From assembly GCA_021234155.1 (NCBI GenBank), contig JAJEKV010000091.1, positions 186,001 to 250,000 of the forward strand: DNA of 64,000 nucleotides. Direction: 5' to 3'. The translations under genes and the position numbers were made by a program. The DNA is from Isoetes taiwanensis (Eukaryota; Streptophyta; Lycopodiopsida; Isoetales; Isoetaceae). Shown piece by piece: positions 1 to 9,710 of the stretch (its first letter is position 1; every line of letters begins with the position of its first letter). The notes under the pieces were generated by a model that saw only the letters and a list, made by a program, of their open reading frames with translations, had not been told where the DNA came from and made no database searches.

Positions 1-255
1 GGGGCAATTTGTTGCTTGAAAGAATCAAATTGAAGCGAAAAAGGATGTTCCGTGAGTGCGGTTTGACAAAGGGGCATTCGGATTCCGCAAATGGGCAACC
101 GGAATCGATAAGGGGACCAAAGAAACAACCCGGAATGGCGGCAAAGACCGATAATAATGAGCATATTTGAGGAGAAAAACAAGTTGGGTCCGTTTCTTAG
201 CGAAGGCGAGATGGGATCATGGGTCTCTTAGGAGCGCGATTTAGGCCCGAAAGAG

Positions 256-945
256 ATGATTCGTGATTGTGTCGGGGAGTTATTCCATGAAGTATTCAAA
301 GGGGCTTTGCGGGGATTGATGCAAGAAATGAGAGAGATTATGAAAATAGATCTAAAGAAAGAAATTGACAACATAAAGGCTGATCTTAAGCAAGAAATGG
401 AGAACATAAAATTTGAGTTGAGGGCGTAAAACAGAACAACATGAGCGATGTAAAACCAATGGCTATGCCGACCACAATGGATATGATGCTCATGATGACA
501 AGCGCTTTATTGAATTAAAGCAAAGAACTTACTGATTTCATTGAAGACCAAGAGAAGAAAAATCGACTCCTTAATCTCCGCTTTGGTGGGCTTGCCGAAG
601 AACATCGTAAAAAAACAAAAAAGAGGTAAGTCGTTTTTCAAAGATAAACTTGGTATTCTTGATTGTGGAGTTCTTTGAAGCATTCGAAGTGGGCAAATTT
701 TTTCATCCGGGAAACTTAGACATACCATTGTGAAGTTTGTAGAGAGAGTGAGAATGAATGTGTTAAAAAAGAAGTGCCTTGAAGGGTCAATCAAGTATGG
801 ATAAACGAAGACTTTACTAAGGAGCAATTCATTCAAAGATAAAGCGAAGTCTGCAGAAATATAAACGCCGAGCAAAGCGGGCCGAGAAAGCATATTGGAA
901 AAAGGGAAAGATAATTGTGGATAATTCGATGGAGGCATAGGGATT
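256..945 (+). pseudogene. LINE-A ORF1 remnant (coiled-coil, RRM-like segment)
   Basis: This is a broken first ORF of a non-LTR retrotransposon. An open stretch from ATG 256 to the stop at 427-429 is charged and heptad-like (KKEIDNIKADLKQEMENIK), as expected for an ORF1 coiled coil. About 100 bp on, another frame reads EDQEKKNRLLNLRFGGLAEE. This aligns with EEKDRQSRRLNIVVRGLSEE in LINE-B ORF1 (39.7 kb), the segment that starts the RNA-binding part of LINE ORF1 proteins. A third frame near 760-900 (VLKKKCLEGS, NEDFTKEQFIQ) matches the LINE-B stretch with LKGTSVYLDMDLTPVQQKE. Several frameshifts separate these pieces. In LINEs ORF1 packages the RNA. This copy cannot make a full protein. The start before position 256 is unclear. 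Confidence 0.55.
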
Positions 946-961
946 TGAGACCGCCAGGATT

Positions 962-1789
962 GTGTGTTGGAATATTGATTCCATTAGTCAGTATAAAGTA
1001 GATGTAATCAGTTTTTTGCTTGAGAATGTTGATGTTATTTTTTTTCTAGAGACATGTGAACATGAAGAAAAAGGTTTACCAGAGATAAATGATTTTATGT
1101 TGCTTCACTCTGTATGGTATGAGAAATCATGGAGATTAAAGGGGCATGGCGGAGTTGCATGTTATGTAAGAAAAAGCATTAGGCATATGATAAAGTTAGT
1201 ATTGCACTATGGTTCTATGCAGCATATTTGGATTGAAATCCCAGGACAGTATGGAAAATTTTTTGTTGCAGGATGCTATTTTCCGCCACGTGGTTCACCT
1301 GTGTATAATGCTGGGAATATGGACAGGGATGATCCCTTTTATCAGTTAGAACAAGATGCCATGTGGCTCTTACAGGAAGGGGAGGTTGTGCTAATGGGTG
1401 ATTTTAATGGAAGAGTGGCAAACAAGCAGGCAGCAATAACAAGTACAGAAGGTGATCCGGTGTGGGTGGTAATGTTAGATGAGTTGGAGGTAGAGGAGCA
1501 GGGTTGGAATCGTAACTCTCAGGACAAAGTAAGGTGGCCCACTCCACAGGGTAATCATGTACTTAATATGTGTAGTGGATTGGACTTGCTGATATATAAT
1601 GGCATAAGCAGATTTCCACACTCTGGTAAGCTCACCTGTAGAGATGCTAGTGTTGTGGATTTGGTTTTAGCTCGGGCATCCCTTGTCAAACAAATGCTGG
1701 ATTTTCAGATAGAGGAAGCAATGCCACACATAAGTGATCATGCACCTTTATCAAAAAATTTGCAGCGAAAAATAAATAGTGATAACTAG
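962..1789 (+). pseudogene. LINE-A ORF2 N-terminal part: APE-type endonuclease
   Basis: The open frame gives ~275 residues with the layout of the exonuclease-endonuclease-phosphatase domain that nicks target DNA for target-primed reverse transcription. Visible landmarks are VDVIFFLETCE (catalytic Glu strand), VLMGDFNGR (the GDFN motif) and the C-terminal ISDHAPL (the SDH motif). The start is arbitrary, because an upstream frame reads through the ORF1 junction. The SDH motif is followed almost at once by a stop (1787-1789) and then by mid-RT sequence, so the linker and the first RT motifs are missing. The closest relative in the window is LINE-B at 40.4 kb. Confidence 0.8.
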
Positions 1790-3488
1790 TGGCTACAATG
1801 TTAAACACTAAGATTAGTATGTGGGCAGAAGGAAATGGAGTTAGGGCTATGGGGCAAGCAGGATTTAGACCTGAGCGGTCTACCATAGACCATCTGATAA
1901 CTCTGTGTGCCATGATAGATTCAGTCATTGGCAAAAAAAGGCCTTTATATGCTCTTTTTGTGGATTATGCTAAAGCCTTTGACACAGTAAATAGGTCCAA
2001 TCTCTGGCAAAGAATGGAACTAATTGGAGTTCCAATGACGCTAAGGCAAGCGGTCAAGATATTATATGAGAAGGTCTTGGTGCAACTTTCCCTCCCCTAC
2101 GTAAATGAATGTGAAGATGTGTGGTGAGTAATATTGGAGTCAAACAGGGCTGCCCCTTATCTCCTACATTGTTTGGGTTGTTTATTGATGAGTTGGAAAA
2201 CTGGATGATGGAACATGGAGGGGATGGGACAGTGGTGAATGGCTATGTGATATTGCTTTTGCTTTATGCAGATGACGTAGTCATCCTATCTCGCTCAGTA
2301 GCAGGGATGCAGAAGCACTTGGATGCTCTCGCACATTTTTGTGATAGCAAAGGGATGCAAGTAAATTTAGCAAAAACAAAATTGATAGTCTTTGGAGCTA
2401 ATAAGACAGAACATCTGGCATTTTATTATAAGGGCATGTCAGTAGAGTTGGTCAACTCGTATAAATATCTGGGAGTGGAAGTTGATAAGAGCCCTAGTTG
2501 GAATATGGCTGTAGAACACAGAGTGAATGCGGGATTGAAAGCCTTATATAGCATGCAACGTAGAAGTGGTAAAGCTGAAATTTGGAATTTTAACATGAAA
2601 AAGATGTTATATAAGACGCTTGTCCAGACAGTATTGCTATATGGATGTGAGGTTTGGGGGCCAGGATTGGCGGCAGATACATGGAAAAAGGTGGAGAAAG
2701 TGCAGAAGAAGTTTCTTAGAACGGAATTGGGTACAAAAGCACAAACTCCATATGATATGCTATTGGCCGAATGTGGTATGCTGCCAGTAGAAGCAGAAGC
2801 TTTGTGTAAGTTGCTTACATATCTGTATAAGATAAGATTTGAAAGGGCCGATGATAGTTTGCCGTATTTGGCAATGGAGGAGACAAAGATGAAGGGTTGG
2901 TATGCTGACGTGGAGGAATGGATGTGGAAGTGGGGACTAAATATGCAGGATTTGTATATCCATCACAAGGATATTCGAGCGTGGGTTACAGAACATGTTA
3001 CTATGAAGAATTGGAGAGTTCCAGAAGTAAAGAAAGAGTTCTACAGAAAGTATATAAATCCAGGACTCCAAGAGGCCAGGTACTTGGGAGAAGGTATTTC
3101 TTTGAAACTTAGACACTCCATTAGCAGAATGAGGCTTAGTTCACACAGGCTTGGGGTGGAAGTTGGTAGATGGGGGGATATTCCGCATGAAATGAGGCTT
3201 TGTAAGACTTGTAATATGCAGGAAGTGGAGGATGAGCAACACGTGCTTTTGAGATGCCCAACCTATGTGGAAATTTGAAACAGGTACAATATCTCGGCGT
3301 CAACCCTGCTGGAGTTTTTTAATTTGGAAGGTAAACTTATTGGGAAATTTATAAGAGATGTCCTAAATATGAGAGAACAAATTAGTCATAATTCATTTTT
3401 GAGAGAAGATTTGGGAGAAGAGGCTAATGCATTACTGTCTGAGGATGCATTAGATGATATTTTTTATAATGTTGAATGTACTTGTTGA
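1789..3488 (+). pseudogene. LINE-A ORF2 C-terminal part: reverse transcriptase and zinc motif
   Basis: Two overlapping frames (1789-2127 and 2121-3278) encode an RT. Motifs run in order: QAGFRPERSTIDHL (motif 2a/3 region), LFVDYAKAFDTVNR (motif A, catalytic Asp), GVKQGCPLSPTLFGLFIDEL (motif B), LLLYADDVVILSRS (motif C with YADD) and YKYLGVEVD (motif E). The catalytic Asp residues are kept. A C-terminal CKTCNMQEVEDEQHVLLRCP motif resembles the Cys-His knuckle at the end of many LINE ORF2 proteins. An in-frame TGA at 3276-3278 is followed by 69 further open codons to 3488 in the same frame. One frameshift at ~2125 separates motifs A and B. The N-terminal RT fingers are deleted relative to LINE-B. 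Confidence 0.85.
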
Positions 3489-3489
3489 A

Positions 3490-3552
3490 CGTCTCATAGA
3501 CCTGGTGGTCTGCAGACGTGAATAAAAAACATTTCATCTCATTTCATTTCAT
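3490..3552 (+). repeat. LINE-A 3' tail with CATTT/ATTTC repeats
   Basis: After the last codons there is a short imperfect stem (AGACCTGGTGGTCT) followed by AATAAAAAACATTTC and tandem ATTTC units. The matching stem in LINE-B (43.85 kb) suggests a conserved 3' RNA structure, possibly used for recognition by the RT. Confidence 0.6.
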
Positions 3553-3554
3553 TT

Positions 3555-4066
3555 CTCTCTATGAATGCTCAAAAGGGTAAAACACAGCAACAATCAGTGC
3601 CCTCACTCTAAGCACAGCAACAATCTCTCTATGAATGCTCAAAAGGGTAAAACACAGCAACAATGAGTGCCCTCACTCTAAGCAACAATCTCTCTATGAA
3701 TGCTCAAAAGGACAAAACACAGCAACAATCAGTGCCCTCACTCTAAGCAACAATCTCTCTATGAATGCTCAAAAACAATCAGCGCCCTCACACTTTTTTC
3801 CAGAATCAGCAACAATCAGTGCCCTCACTCTAAACACTCAAAAGGACAAAATACAGCAACAATCAGTGCCCTCACTCTAAACACAGCAACACTCTAAACA
3901 CAACAATCAATCGCCCTCACACTTTTTCAGAATCAGCAATAATCGGTGCCCTCACTCTAAAACACGGCAACAATCGGTAGCCCTCACACTTTTTTTCCAG
4001 AATCAGCAACAATCAGTGCCCACTCTAAACACAGCAACAATCAGCGCCCTCACACTTTTTTCCAGA
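3555..4066 (+). repeat. ~65 bp tandem repeat array
   Basis: Units start with CTCTCTATGAATGCTCAAAA at about 3555, 3625, 3690 and 3755 (spacings 70, 65 and 65). They then decay into shorter variants with repeated AGCAACAATC, GTGCCCTCACTCTAA and CACACTTTTTTCCAGAATC blocks. Small open frames here are artefacts of the repeat. The array lies between the LINE-A tail and the LINE-B 5' region and could be 5' UTR monomers of LINE-B. Confidence 0.8.
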
Positions 4067-4069
4067 ATA

Positions 4070-4968
4070 CGCCGGTTTAGATACCAAGCTCTTGTTCCCA
4101 AGCTATAGAGCAAAAGCTCTAATAGCCCAGCCTCCAACTCCTTCCCACTCCAAAAGAATTCCAACAACAACTGGAATTGAGCCCCCTACCCATAGGGTTG
4201 AACTCCCCCAAACCCCCCCCATGCCAACCACTAAAGGCGGACATTCTTTGTGATTCCTTTTCAATCTTTGAATCCCTATATACTTCCTGTGCATTTCTAA
4301 TTCACTCCGGAGTGCTCGAAAGTTGTAGGCCTCACAAACGATGGAGGGGAATTTGCATGCGTTGAAGAAGCAGGCACGTAATGGCGAGGGCTCCTCCCCC
4401 TCGGAGTACATCACACAGACGGATGCAATACATGCCCTGGAGGGAAAGCTGAATGCCATACAGGACAAACTGACAGGTGTGGAGATGCAAAGGGACACCC
4501 AATTGGCAACGATTCTCAAGAAACAGTTGGCAAAAGAAAAGGAACGCATTTCGATGTTGGAAGAATGCATTAGGCCACTGGATGACCGCTCTGGGCTGGC
4601 TGACTTCGAGCGCAGACAAGCATGCGATACTGTCGCCCAGCTAAGAAGTGAATTGACAGCGATGTCCTGCACCCTGAGCGATACAACCCAACGTCTAGAT
4701 CAGCTCCAACGGCAAATGTCAGAGGACGTGGTACAACTGCAAAATGAGCTCAGACAGGCAGTGGTGCAGGTTGCACAGTTGGTTGCCCCAAACGGCCGGT
4801 TGGCAGACCAGGAGGCTACAATGGACACCCTAGAAAAGAGACAACCGGAAAGTCACGAGGCAGCGCCCAGGCTTTCGACCCTTGAGAAGAGGATGGCCGA
4901 GTTCCAGCGGGAGATGTATGATCTGCGCATGCATATGAAACAGACAAGTACCACCACAGGGCCAGCAA
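4070..4968 (+). mobile_element. LINE-B, 5' part (split by the giant element)
   Basis: A ~270 bp leader is followed by an ORF1 start at 4341. The reading frame is interrupted at 4968, where a 31 bp inverted repeat begins, and resumes in frame at 39711. The upstream limit of the element is not certain. Confidence 0.75.
4341..4968 (+). pseudogene. LINE-B ORF1, N-terminal coiled-coil half
   Basis: 209 codons are open from ATG 4341 to the insertion point. The frame runs another 5 residues into the inserted DNA before a stop at 4983-4985. The sequence is rich in Glu, Gln, Lys, Leu and Ala with clear heptads (LEGKLNAIQDKLTGVEMQ, LQNELRQAVVQVAQLV), so it is a long coiled coil such as drives ORF1p trimerisation. 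It ends in a Thr/Pro-rich linker (TSTTTGPA). The codon GCA at 4965-4967 and the following A continue exactly with CG TCA CCA at 39711, giving an unbroken link to the RNA-binding half. Before the insertion this was one ORF of roughly 385 codons. Confidence 0.8.
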
Positions 4969-4999
4969 AACCATCATTCAATTAAATTGGGATTATGTC
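4969..4999 (+). repeat. Left terminal inverted repeat of giant element
   Basis: 31 bp beginning AACCATCATT and containing CAATTAAATTGGGATTATG. It is the reverse complement of 39676-39706 with one T/C difference. Similarity stops abruptly on the inner side. GCAA (4965-4968) precedes it. Confidence 0.85.
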
Positions 5000-5249
5000 T
5001 TAATTTTGGGACAAATTTCATATTGCATGTTTTTAGTAGCATATTCAAATTCACATATTTCACCTCAAAATTATGAAAACGTAATATCATGTTATTTACA
5101 AAATAGTCAATATTTCACAATATAGCACCATATCATAAAAACGTGATAACAAAAATTTACATAGTTATTCACAATGATATCATAGCCTTCTTCCTGACAT
5201 CCTGAGGTATTGTAATTCTCGCATTTCTAGCTGGAATAGTGTTTGGAGT
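5000..5249. other. AT-rich subterminal region, no gene
   Basis: The region between the left TIR and the stop of the DUF7869 gene is AT-rich with scattered CATATT and AAAACGTGATAA words. I see no open frame or clear repeat. Confidence 0.5.
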
Positions 5250-8200
5250 CTATGAGTACAAAACACTTTCATAGTCTAGCCAAAGATCAGGATCACTCGG
5301 ATTTCTCCTCCATCTCTTTGTCCAACAATCTGAGTACCTTTCTTTATCCGATACATTGGTCAACTGATGCACTGGACACCACCATTCCACCCGCACATGG
5401 TTGAAGTTAATATTACCTTCTTCTTTGCAAATATCGGAGATAGTGAACCCCAACCACCTTTGGATATGTATCTAAATCTCTTTGGCTTTACTACCACAAA
5501 TTGGTGGCATTCCAAGTCAGTGGAAGGTTCATAAGCATCCATGCCTAGAAACTTTGGCCTATTGTTCTTAGGACCAACATAGTGTTTGTCAAAAGGAGGA
5601 GGAGCATATTGCGTGCGAATGCTACTTACAGTGTCATCAACATCCGCAGCATCTGCTAAGGTCTTCCACCTAGTTTTAGGCAACCACCCTTCTTTCAATT
5701 CATCGAGGATGTGTCTATCTCCCCAACGGGTTAATCACCTTCTTCGGTAAGCCACCAAGGCACGGTTGGTGTCATACGGATTGGTTTGCCAATGCTTTAT
5801 ATAGTCTGGATTCCTTCCTTAGTCAATCCTAATTGCTTCACTTCTTCAAGAGGGTTTTAGAGCTTTTGGTTGACCTGGAGGTATCATAGGCTTGCCATTC
5901 TCATCTCGCCATATTTCCTCCCCTCCTCTCCACTCATCCCTCTGAAGGTCTCATCTTCCATTGGAAGATTGGAATCCCATCTCTCACCCAAAAAGTGAAC
6001 TGGCAGAGGCCTGGAATGACCTTCAAGATCCAATGTATAACCATCCACAAAGCTCTTCCAATCGGGCACTTCTTCTATGAGAGAAGCTATAGGGTTTGGA
6101 GTAGTGCATTCATGCAAGATTTCCATTAGCCTAGGAAAGTTGGTCCTTTGTCTGCTGCTTGATTATACAACTATATTTGTCAAATAATGCATCCACATCC
6201 TCATGGGTATGCCGGGCATAAGAAACCCTAAATTAACTCTTTCAAATATCCCCACAAATTTGTTAAGTAGGATAGGAAAGAAAACATCCACCTGTTCTTA
6301 TTTTGGCTAGCACAATTATCAAGTTGCAAGAGAAACCTTTTGGGTAGATCTTGAGGTCTAGCACGTGAAGTTGAAGCTCCAACATGTTCATTAGACCCAT
6401 GCTTCCTAAACCTTGCCTTGCTGAACTTTTCAATATTGTTAGGGTTTCCATCTAACAATGCTCTATGTAGTGCATGGCTAGCTGTAGGGTCCTGGAGGTG
6501 ACCATTGTATCCAATTTCATAGTTTCTCAAACACCTCATGATACTCCCAATATGAAAATCTGGACCATCACTCCACAATTCCAAACTAAAATGGCCATAG
6601 TAGGTTTGAGTCGCCCATGCAAGATTGCTTGATCATTGAGATCTGTAGGTATGATCTTCCACATGACTTTGGTATGTACTTGAATTGTGGAAGACAAGTC
6701 TTTTGCTGGTCCATCTTGTCATGTATAATGCATAAATAGTTATTGGGTTCCAATGCAGATAAAGTCCTCCACATCCAATAACATGATCTACATGATAGTT
6801 GGTCAGTCATATGGTCCTTCATATGCTCCCTTATCCTAGCCCTTTGACTAGGTTGCACAGTCTTATCAAGAGTCTCCTTCAACTTAGCACATAAATTGCA
6901 CTTTGCAAAGTTGTTTGAAGTTGCTATGGTGACATGATTGAAATGCTTCTTCCATAACCTACTAAAGCTAGGTTGGGATATTGGAAGAATTCCCAATTCT
7001 CGAAGTAGGGAATTCACTTCTTCCAAAAAATACTCTTTTGAGTACAATGTGATGACAACCTTTTCTCAACAATTTGCTCTTCCCTTTTCATCCCTTACGC
7101 TTTTTGTGTGGCATAGACTCTGCATTGAAATCAATATATTTTTCAAATATCTCCCTGGCAGCCAAGGTCCTAGATGTTGGTCTCAACAAACCATTATTTC
7201 CATGTAAAGCAATCATGTTCCCCCCTTTTTATTTTTTTTGCCAATTATGCCATGAAGAAGTTGGAATTGCATGGATAGTCTGCCATGCTTTTGCACATAT
7301 CCATTTGCCTAGCAAAGGGTATCTTTTTCTGTTTGGGTTTCTTTCATCCTGAAGTGCATGCTCGAAGATTGTGTACATGTAGGTCCTCCTCTCATCAACA
7401 GTGTACTCTTGAAAAGTGGCTCTTGCTTCCACCAATTGTTCTATTGTAAAGAATTGCATACAAGCACTCCAACAACAACCGAGCCCCTAACCTTCACCAT
7501 TGTCTCACGTTTGGTGTCACTAATCAACTTGGCTCTTTTGCTAGGATAATGTCTGGCAACTGATACTTCTCCCCTTTTGCCTAGGTTTAGAGTTCCAACT
7601 GCCAATGGATCAATATCAAGACACATTGTCCCCAACAACCTCAGGCTCTGGAAAAATATAATCCTCCACAAATTGAACACTACTTATAGGCCATGCCATG
7701 ATGCAAGGAACCTCCAATTGCTTGACACAACCAAAACATTCCTTGTCACCCAAACCTTTACCTTTCCAGTTGTCTTCCAACATCGAAATTGCAATACCAA
7801 TATTGTCTTCCCCTAGCCTTTCATCATTAACAGCTTGACCAGGATCTGCTAGCACAATGACTCCTTGGCCTACTATTTCCTTGTTGCACTTGTGCATGAT
7901 TCTCACCTTCTTGTTCCTCCATTGCACCCTACTATAGAGGACTTATTATCTTGTCCATCCACTTCTGGCTCACCTGCATCAGCTATAACATTAATGCCGT
8001 CTTCCTCAACTCCATGGGAATTCCCGCCTTCTAAATCCACCTCAAGTAGTCCTCCTTCTTCTCTTTGATCTTCCTGCAACTTGTTTCCCTCCTAAAGCAA
8101 AAAAAAAAAAAGGTTTAATGAAGTGCTAAAATTATATTTAGATGCTATAAAAATCAAAATAGACATTAGAATATGAATTACCTTCATTTGTTTTTTACGC

Positions 8201-8424
8201 TGCTTATTCTTCCTCTCGCCCTCCATTGCCTCAAACTACAAAAAGTCAAAGCAACATTCAATTTTCAGCAATGCAAAAACAAGTGCATCGAATATGATAT
8301 ATAAGAGTAATAGAGGAAAGAACAATACGAATTAATAAATGACTTACATTTCCATGAATTCTTCCTTCGGCAATTAGAGATTCTCGATATATCTTATATG
8401 ATCTCTTTTTCTTTATCGCTGCCA
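5250..8424 (-). pseudogene. DUF7869-type DDE-like transposase gene
   Basis: Reading from ATG at 8424, exon 1 (MAAIKKKRSYKIYRESLIAE) ends at a GTAAGT donor. A lysine-rich exon 2 (FEAMEGERKNKQRKKQMK) and an acidic exon 3 from ~8092 follow, then a long body in shifting frames. Core landmarks: a Cys motif CNLCAKLKETL (~6890), SYLQISMIKQS, LQLDNCASQNKNR (~6310) and RHTHEDVDALFDKY (6173-6217). These are the LDNC..NKN and GHTHED-D signatures of the eukaryotic DUF7869 family. The C-terminal VRVEWWCPVH, SDCWTKRWRRNP and PDLWLDYESV match the usual WW/DCW end. Family function is unproven. The DNC and HTHED-D acidic residues suggest an RNase H-fold nuclease, so I infer transposase ancestry. At least five frameshifts or stops are present. 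It lies next to the left TIR. Confidence 0.75.
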
Positions 8425-8566
8425 TGGTTGTTGCAGAAGGGTAAGCACCCCAGTCCCGGAACTACCCCAATCCCAATCAAGAAATATAGTCAGTTCTCTG
8501 CTGCAAGCATAATAGGCCTTCACCTAATTTTCTGAAATAGCAGACCAGCATAGCCATGGCATGGCC
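8425..8566. other. Divergent intergenic region
   Basis: A short region between the DUF7869 start (-) and the next plus-strand reading frame. It holds CCAGTCCCGGAACTACCCCAA but no TATA box that I can defend. Confidence 0.35.
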
Positions 8567-9074
8567 CGCAACGTCTAAAATCTTTGAAGGAGAATTATTA
8601 TGGTGCAGCAACTACTATGGAAGATATTACCATGATTATGTTTGCTTGGCAAGGCTTGTCCAAGGAATATCAGAACATTTATGATCATTATAAGCTGAAG
8701 ACGACTATCAAAATTACCTTTCTTCAATTGTAGCAACAATTGCTACAAAAAGAAGCATTTCTATCTGGACATCAGAATCAAGTCATAAACATTGCAAATA
8801 TTCTACAGAACTTGATCGTGGAGATAACATTCGTAGATGGTTGGATGAGCTGAACATGGAACTTGCCATTGCTGAATCATTGAGAGAGAACCAGAATCCA
8901 GTTTTGAACATGATCAAAACACCTGTTGGATCTATTATGGATAGTGCCAAGAGACAAACGCTGATCACCAATTTCATGGTCCCAAGGAGGATAAGTGAAT
9001 CTAATGATGATGGTACCAAGGTTGATCTTGGCATGGCCACACTTGGATTTGAGAAACTTCAGGTGATTGATTGA
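8567..9074 (+). pseudogene. Unknown element-borne gene
   Basis: One frame runs from ~8567 to the stop at 9072-9074 with two stops early on. The last 77 codons (from 8841) are fully open. Pieces include YYGRYYHDYVCLARLVQG, RRWLDELNMELAIAESL and SAKRQTLITNFMVPRR. It is moderately acidic, with no signal peptide or membrane segment. I do not recognise the family. The terminal TLITNF-like motif loosely resembles short peptide motifs of replication or repair proteins, which is only a suggestion. It is oriented opposite to DUF7869 and convergent with the next minus-strand exons. Confidence 0.4.
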
Positions 9075-9111
9075 AGTTAAAGATTGAAGAAAGAAAATAC
9101 ATGAGAGAAGC

Positions 9112-9490
9112 TATCTACTACGTACATAATCAGCAGCAATTCCAGCATGTCCCCGTCGTCCTATTCTTACGCCACCTGGTTTTCTTGCTGCCGCTGCTTT
9201 TTTCTGATGGGGGCGGGGTATCTTTTTATTTGCCAGAAACCTCTCCCAAACAGGATCTTTAACATGGTTGGGGGCTATTTTCTTATCACTTCTACGCAAC
9301 CAATCCCTACATAACATGACAACAATAATAAGTAAGGAAGAAATCATAAAATAGGGTATGAAATACATAAGTAGCTTACTTCCAATGATTAAATATGCGA
9401 GCTGCTGTCTTCAATATGTCATAAGCAAAAAGCCCTTTACCAAATTGCTGTTCCAGGGTAAAAGCATGAAAGGGTGTCTATAAATGTAGC
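9112..9490 (-). pseudogene. Unknown two-exon gene fragment
   Basis: On the minus strand an exon reading FHAFTLEQQFGKGLFAYDI and ending IFNHWK is followed by GTAAGC. A 73 bp intron ending TTATGTAG then joins to DWLRRSDKKIAPNHVKDPVW, ANKKIPRPHQKK and a basic tail (GGVRIGRRGHAG) to a stop at ~9112. The splice gives a continuous NHWK-DWLRR reading. The basic tail suggests a nucleic-acid-binding protein. I do not recognise it. The upstream exon beginning is not resolved. Confidence 0.45.
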
Positions 9491-9495
9491 CCTTT

Positions 9496-9522
9496 TTGTA
9501 CATATACATATGTACCGAATGC
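9496..9522. promoter_or_regulatory. TGTACAT palindrome upstream of protease gene
   Basis: GTACATATACATATGTAC is a perfect palindrome at about 200 bp before the start codon at 9711. It contains the same TGTACAT/ATGTAC words that fill introns at 11.3 and 17.3 kb. Confidence 0.45.
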
Positions 9523-9710
9523 ACATTTTTGGAATAACTGTCATCATGACCAGCTAGTAACTGCCATGATTAATGGCTATCCACTACTCTGAACCCGCAA
9601 TTATCGGATTTTGAAATTCTTTCCCAAATTCTTTCTTGGTTTGCCTCTCGTTCACTATCCCGCCCCTGCCTTCTCTGCTTGAATTCCGATCACGAATTCT
9701 TCATCTAGCT

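Larger units (their letters stand above)
256..3552 (+). mobile_element. LINE-A non-LTR retrotransposon (degenerate)
   Basis: The order is ORF1, endonuclease, RT and Cys-His knuckle, then a short 3' UTR. The 3' end carries CGTCTCATAGACCTGGTGG and a terminal (ATTTC)n run at 3530-3552 instead of poly(A). LINE-B ends with a related sequence and a (CTTC)n run, so both belong to one family. The plant L1 at 45.8 kb is clearly different. Confidence 0.8.

Noticed and set aside
3635-3897. Small open frames with repeated NNECPHSK peptides
   Set aside because: They are by-products of the 65 bp tandem repeat.
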